DNA from: Abelmoschus esculentus
Lineage: Eukaryota > Streptophyta > Magnoliopsida > Malvales > Malvaceae
Assembly: GCA_035048815.1 (NCBI GenBank)
Contig: JAUCBN010000049.1
Location: forward strand, 4,347,501-4,411,500
DNA length: 64,000 bases
Direction: 5' to 3'
Under the pieces are notes generated by a model that was not told where the DNA came from, ran no database searches, and saw only the letters and a program-made list of their open reading frames with translations. Of this stretch, positions 58,619-64,000 are shown in pieces; positions within the stretch are counted from its first letter, which is position 1; each line of letters opens with the position of its first letter. The translations under genes and the position numbers were made by a program.

Positions 58619-59187
58619 TACGGGTGGGCAAAAAACTCAATTATCCGGTCCCGGTCTCGGACCCGGTAAGACCCGATAAAATTTTATCTGGTATTGGTTT
58701 CGATAGGACCGGTATTGGATTCAAAATTTAGGTGACTGGATCTTGATTTTTTGGATCCAGTACTCGGTGAGTACCCAATAAAACCAGGACCAATACCAAA
58801 TATTCAGTATTGGTTTTCTTTTGTTTATTTTTCTCATCAAACTTTCTTTTTATGTATGAATATTATGAGTATGACTCCTTTTAAAATTTTAATTTCAACC
58901 CTACAATGTTCTAATTTTATTATTTATTATTATTATTGGTGGTTGATTTTTTTTCTTCAATTACTCGATTTTTTTTCTTCAATTACTCAATTTTTTTTAA
59001 GAATAAACTAATTGATCAGGTACTCAGTATTATAACCGGTTCCCACTAGTAACGGGACCGGTTCTTAAAATTTAGGACCCGATATAACCGGGACCGAAAC
59101 TGATTCTAATTTTTAGGAACCAGTAGTTATCGAGACCGAAATCAATTCTATTTAAATTGACCGGGTACCCGATATTACCCACCCCTA
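58619..59187 (+). mobile_element. hAT-type MITE with CCGG-rich motifs
   Basis: The 569-bp element begins TACGGGTGGGCAAAAA and ends TATTACCCACCCCTA. A perfect 8-bp target duplication ATACTTGA lies at 58611-58618 and 59188-59195. Subterminal ACCGGT/CCGGGTACC-like motifs repeat in both orientations. The frame at 58751-59011 is not a gene. Confidence 0.85.
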
Positions 59188-59662
59188 ATACTTGATGTAG
59201 ACTTTTGCGGCCAATTTGATGTTATTACATTGGAAAGACAAAAAGCATTCGTATTCTTTTTGAAAGGTAAAAGAGCATTCGTATTATATAATATTTTTAT
59301 TTAGTTATATAAAGTTTTTTTTATTAAAATAAGTATTTAAAGTATATTATTATTTTTATTTAAATCCCTAATATATATATATATATATATATCAAAATAT
59401 GTATCCAAAGTTTTTTTTTTTTTTAAAAACAGAAATAAAAACTATGAAATACCATGAAGCTATTGAGTTTTTCATCAAATGGGATGAGAAACGAAATATG
59501 TTATTTGATGAAGATATTGATTGAGACTGCTAAAGCTGATATCGACAAGGAATTGGCTAATGGCTCCGACTGAGACAAGAAATTGATGTATGTAATTTCT
59601 GTCTTGAAATACCAGGTTTTTCATGTAGAAAGATGTCTCTGTTTTGTGTAAAAGATATGAGT

Positions 59663-59668
59663 TTTATT
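59663..59668 (-). terminator. Candidate polyadenylation signal of ZDS
   Basis: TTTATT on the plus strand reads AATAAA on the minus strand, about 280 nt beyond the ZDS stop codon. That is a normal plant 3' UTR length. Other weak signals could be used. Confidence 0.4.
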
Positions 59669-59943
59669 ATTGTTGTATGATATCTGAGCTTGTGTTTGAG
59701 TAATATAAAGTTCATGGTTCCATGCATCAAGATTGCTACTTTCGTTAGAAATTACTACAAATACATGTTTTTTCGAAGTTGATTATGAATCATATATCCG
59801 TACAGTTTTGATGTTACAATTGTTGCATGTCGATTCCATGTTTTGCTTTTATACTGTTCCATTGGAGTGGTTGCTTGATAACCAACCACGTCGTCTCGGC
59901 CATTCGAGGATGGCTTCCGTATGAAACTATACAAATGAAGTAT

Positions 59944-62900
59944 TCATACCAGGCTTAACTCATCAGGAATCTGTTGGTGAGATCCAATTGCCGCAAGCTT
60001 CTCTTGCAGTGCCACTAACTCTTCCCCAGCATCACATATGTAGGCTGATGCTTGCCTGCCGGATAAAGTTGCTCCTTCCATGCTATCTATGTAATCCTGC
60101 ACACGGTAAAACCATGGAAAATTTATACCATTTCCATCTTTTTCTTAAGTCGAAGGGTTCAAATAAGGAATTATGTTTCGCAATATTTTCATCCTAGCAA
60201 TGCAGGAACTTTAGACATTCACCACCCTTTTTTCCTCTTCTCTTGAAGGGATATTGTGTAATCGGTGTTCGATAACCGAGTGTTTCTAAGATGGGAAAAG
60301 AAAAGTAGAAGTTACCTGCTTTGTATAAGATCCAGCCAGAAAGAAGTTCTTTATAGGTGTCTTCTGATCAGGTCTGAATGGATCTTTACCAGGTCCTTCA
60401 CCGTATAGAGATTGCGCGATTTTGACAACAGATGACCAAGTAAGTTCTAAACCTCGGGATGAGGGGAATAAATCCGAAACCTGTTAACAAAACAGGAAGA
60501 TTAAAGATGTGATGATCATGGGAGTGAAAAACCTTCATTGAAACACCGAATAAGGTATGAACGGTTAACAGTCGGTAATCACAAGGCGTTTTAGAGATAG
60601 TGATGATAGGTTTTAAAAGTAAACCGCCACAAAGGTAAGTGTTCCTGATCCTCTTCTGCCATTGAACTCAGACAAGATCCATCAACAGGCCAAACTAGCA
60701 AGCCCTGTCCGTACTTAGGTACACAGAACACTTCAATGGACTAGCTGATATTTAAGTAAAAAAAGCAACAAAAGAATAGTAAATGCGACTAAAAGAGCAA
60801 CTAAATTCTTTTCTCAATACCCCATGTCTCCAATTTGTGTGCCTATGCGGACAAGTTTAAGAATTCAACCAAAAGCATGTTATAGAATCTAGTGAAGCCA
60901 AAGACATGGATGCTATGTCATGTAAAATACGATCTGTTCAGAAAGTGGAAATGAACTCAGACATGCATTTTGCTCTATTGAAAAATGCATTCAACTTAAG
61001 AACAAGGGTTTCTTTGAAGTTTCCAACCTGCTTTGCTACTCTCTTTATGATATCGTCATTTGACAATGGCATGTAAGGGTCCCCTGGTGTCAAGACACAT
61101 CTGAAAGACACCATCCAAACGAGTAATAATTCAGTCAAAAGAGAACCGGGTGAGAAGTCTCAACAGAGTTATTGAAATACACGAGCTCCTATTTGCTGGT
61201 CATCAAATTTTTGTCCAAATCCGAGAATTATCAATGATTAAATGGTATTTAGATGTTTAAGACTGAATCATTTTTTTGTTTTTAAGTCCATAACAGCAAA
61301 GATAATTACTAAATACAGGAATATGTAACAAAAGAGGAAAAACCATTCCACAATATAAATATACAAAGTAATAACACTAAGAAAAAGCATGTTCTTACTG
61401 AAGCAATGAACCTTGTCCCTCAATGTAATAATCTTCTGGAGAAGTGAGAGCTAAGTCTGCAAAGCAGGAGAAATCCGCATCCGGAGTGTACAGGAGATTA
61501 TCAAGGCCAACAGCTTGCCTCAGTTGCCTATTAAAGAGTAAAGGACAAGTGAGGAAACAAAGCACAATAAGTAACTTGTTAGTTCTTAAGAAGCAAAGCA
61601 GGATGCTTTTATTAGGCTGTTAAAAAGAACCCACTTTATTCACAACCAGAGTAAAATAAGATGAAAGAATTACCTTGAGCGTTCCAGATCCTGCAACTCC
61701 GTGACCCATCCATTGTACCTAAGTTGTACGGTAACAACTGGCACCCCAACTAGCTCGTAAATGTTATTAAAAAATTGCAAGTCCCTCCACTGTGATGGAA
61801 GTAGCCTCTTTATTCCAGGGACATCACATGCTGCCATTGATAAAGAAACAATGATGAAGAATCATTTCCTATAAAACGAAAAGCTAAATATGGAACTTTT
61901 TGAAGATACAACTACAGACCAGCAACGTAAGCATCGGCTTTTACAAGTTTCTTGTTAGTAGCCTGCAGTAAAAGGAAAAAAAGTAAGCTCAAAACTTCAA
62001 CATCTTTAAGCAATTGAGTTTACATTTTAAATTTTTTGCATCTCATACAACCAGTTCGAATGTGCCAATCCTTAGACAGGCTCAATCTATGAAATGATTC
62101 TGATTAGAACATATATTGCAACTAAATTTCCAATATTTACAAGAACCAACTTAGTGGTAATTTACTTTAGACATGGCAAGTCCTGTGACATATATCTCTC
62201 CATCAGTGGACTGATCATAAAGTATTTCTCTGCACCCCCACCTCAGATGGAACCTGTTTTAGAAAATAAAGCTATTAAAGCCAAGAACTAGTCGATTATT
62301 TCTAGAAGAAACCAATATGAGAACCGTTAATCCGTACAAAATAGTTTGTATGCCTATGTCTATAGCTTACCTTCCTCCTCTTTCTGTTATATAATTTCTG
62401 ATGGGACCACTCAAGTAAACATCTGGAGAACCCTTAAGCATACGCAGAAGGGAAGCCTCTGTCTTAGTGGCAAACAGTGAGAAAATGGTGAGCATGCAAC
62501 GAGCGCTTATGTTATCACAGTCGATGAAACCTAAGGCATAAGCAACCGGATCCCACATTCTCTGGATACTCATGCGTGTACCACCTTTAGACAAAAACCA
62601 ATCGGAGAAGCTTATCTGCAAAGCGCAAATGAGTTTTAAGTACATGGGAAATGCATAGGGAAACCATAAAACAAAATTCCAAGAACAAGTTGTTTACTGG
62701 AAAAGAAGAATACAGGGAAGAGCAAACATAATTGAAGAATAAGAAAATCAAGAGAATTATGAATGATAGTCATCAATGTAAAGACAGTTTGAGTTTAAGT
62801 ACCTTCGAAACAAGGATGAAGAAAGAAAAAGGACCACAATGGTGTAGGTCAACTTCATGCTATTAAGATGTTAAATGAGTGTCTATTAAAGAAATCTTAC

Positions 62901-63860
62901 ATACACTATCCAAATCTCTTATATCCTTCATCGCTCCATCTGGATCAACAAGAGCCCTCACGACTGGACTTAAGGCAAGTGCCACGGCATTTCTTGCTTT
63001 ATCATAAGTCTGCAGTTGAAAATATGAATCGAGTAGCTTAAGAACCATTTAGTTTAGCTCAAGAAATGAATAGTCTTGGAGATGCCATTGATATGATTGT
63101 GGCAGACTGTCAGTAGCAAAAATTATGACTAAGAAAAGGATAGTAGAAAACCTTTAGCTGATTTGTAGTTAAAAAGGCATTAATTCCATGTATTGGAGCT
63201 CCAACGGGGAATCTAAAATCAAGTTCTGCATCCAAACTCAAAGTCATGAAATTGAACAAAGGAAAGCATGAGTAAAAGAATTAACCTTTTAGTTCAATTT
63301 TTAAAGTAAGATCCTAACATAATATGAACTATCTTAGAATTTGTTTAAATAGGATCTCACGCAAACCATACCACCAATTTCACCCCCTTTGTTTACGAAT
63401 GTGTGAGTATGATCCTTCACAAGTAGATTTTTATCTGCACCCACCTAAGATCAAGTAGGGATTGAGGAAAAAACTATTAGGAGCCAGATAAAAATAGTTG
63501 AACCTATATTTAAAGGATGATATTATGTTACACAGACTCTGGTGCAACTCGTACGAGTGTTGGACATAGGTATTCAGTGTATGCCGTATGGTCTGAATGA
63601 TATGAAAATCCTATTCCTTGCAAAATTGAACATGTTTCCCGGAAATTTATTGGTCTGAATTATACAATGTCAAAACTCAAATGACCATGAGACATCCTGT
63701 CACTAGGTAAGGCCCAGTGCTTCACCTTTTTCATCAAACGGAATAGATTGTTGTAGCAACCAAAAAATACATGCAACCCCATCTCAATATGGTTTCCTTT
63801 TCTATCAACAAAAGAACCTACTTTGCCACCAATGAAAGGCCTGGAATCATATATATCAAC
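59944..63860 (-). CDS. ZDS: Zeta-carotene desaturase, last 12 exons (5' end outside window)
   Basis: The enzyme converts di-cis-zeta-carotene to tetra-cis-lycopene in plastids, with FAD and plastoquinone. Twelve exons read leftward: 63726-63860, 63372-63444, 63152-63225, 62905-63009, 62371-62615, 62166-62253, 61920-61962, 61674-61830, 61399-61527, 61028-61100, 60316-60480, 59944-60096. Each is bounded by AG and GT, phases agree throughout, and they total 1440 bp (479 residues plus stop). Family text is clear: [112 protein letters not shown]. About 100 N-terminal residues, with the transit peptide and the GxGxxG FAD motif, lie beyond 64000. No lesion is seen. Confidence 0.96.
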
Positions 63861-64000
63861 CTGAAGAAACAGAAGTAATAATCAAATTACTGCCACTATA
63901 TTGAATTATCACTAAACCATGTTTAATTAAGGAAAGAAGTTTGCAGAAATGGGTTATCCAAAACTGAAAACTGTAAAACTATGGTTCTTTGTAATTCTCA
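63861..64000 (-). other. ZDS: ZDS intron sequence at window edge
   Basis: The sequence upstream of the VDIYDS exon starts with CT on the plus strand (AG acceptor on the minus strand). No coding text is seen to the window end, so the next upstream exon lies outside. Confidence 0.75.

Noticed and set aside
60938..61138. Minus-strand frame starting with its own Met
   Set aside because: It is a ZDS exon read through into both neighbouring introns.

Overview
This window is nuclear DNA of a flowering plant. It has spliced genes with GT-AG introns and a plastid carotenoid enzyme, and it is AT-rich and full of nested retrotransposons. The mix of Tekay-like chromovirus, short-LTR copia, MULE and hAT MITE, SINE and LINE sequence suits a eudicot. 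Cotton or another member of the Malvales is my guess; nothing seen proves the species.

1-23655 is a stack of nested LTR retrotransposons. A minus-strand LTR (E, 1-209 and 22228-23655) was split by a gag-only Ty3/gypsy element (A, 210-22227, perfect CTCAA target duplication). A's gag was then split by a longer chromovirus (B, 3347-16380) and by a hAT MITE (16817-17381). A's 3' LTR was split by a minus-strand solo LTR of family C (19385-21500, TSD TGATT). Inside B, the stretch between RNase H and the integrase core is replaced by the 5' part of an unrelated tRNA-Asp-primed element (9914-12073), giving a chimeric open frame.

23656-38000 is a gene-poor stretch. It holds an F-box pseudogene (24610-30814) broken by a young minus-strand Ty1/copia element (24747-29678, LTRs differing at one of 216 positions), a minus-strand LTR relic, a hAT MITE and the 3' end of a LINE. 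38698-39714 is an intact DUF868 gene.

41859-54318 is a second complex. A MULE-type MITE lies next to a long-armed MULE foldback element (42561-54318, 9-bp TSD). Family C chromovirus (43178-53470, TSD AAGTG) sits in the foldback. Part of the locus has been tandemly duplicated, so upstream flank plus an LTR appear twice. SINEs and small hAT MITEs follow.

59944-63860 (minus strand) holds the last twelve exons of zeta-carotene desaturase (ZDS), all in frame with canonical splice sites. The 5' exons lie beyond the window.

The most unusual signal is inside the LTRs of families B and C. Both carry tandem hairpin arrays in which the loop sequence is conserved while the two stem arms change together. 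The same LTRs carry clusters of the palindrome TATCGATA.
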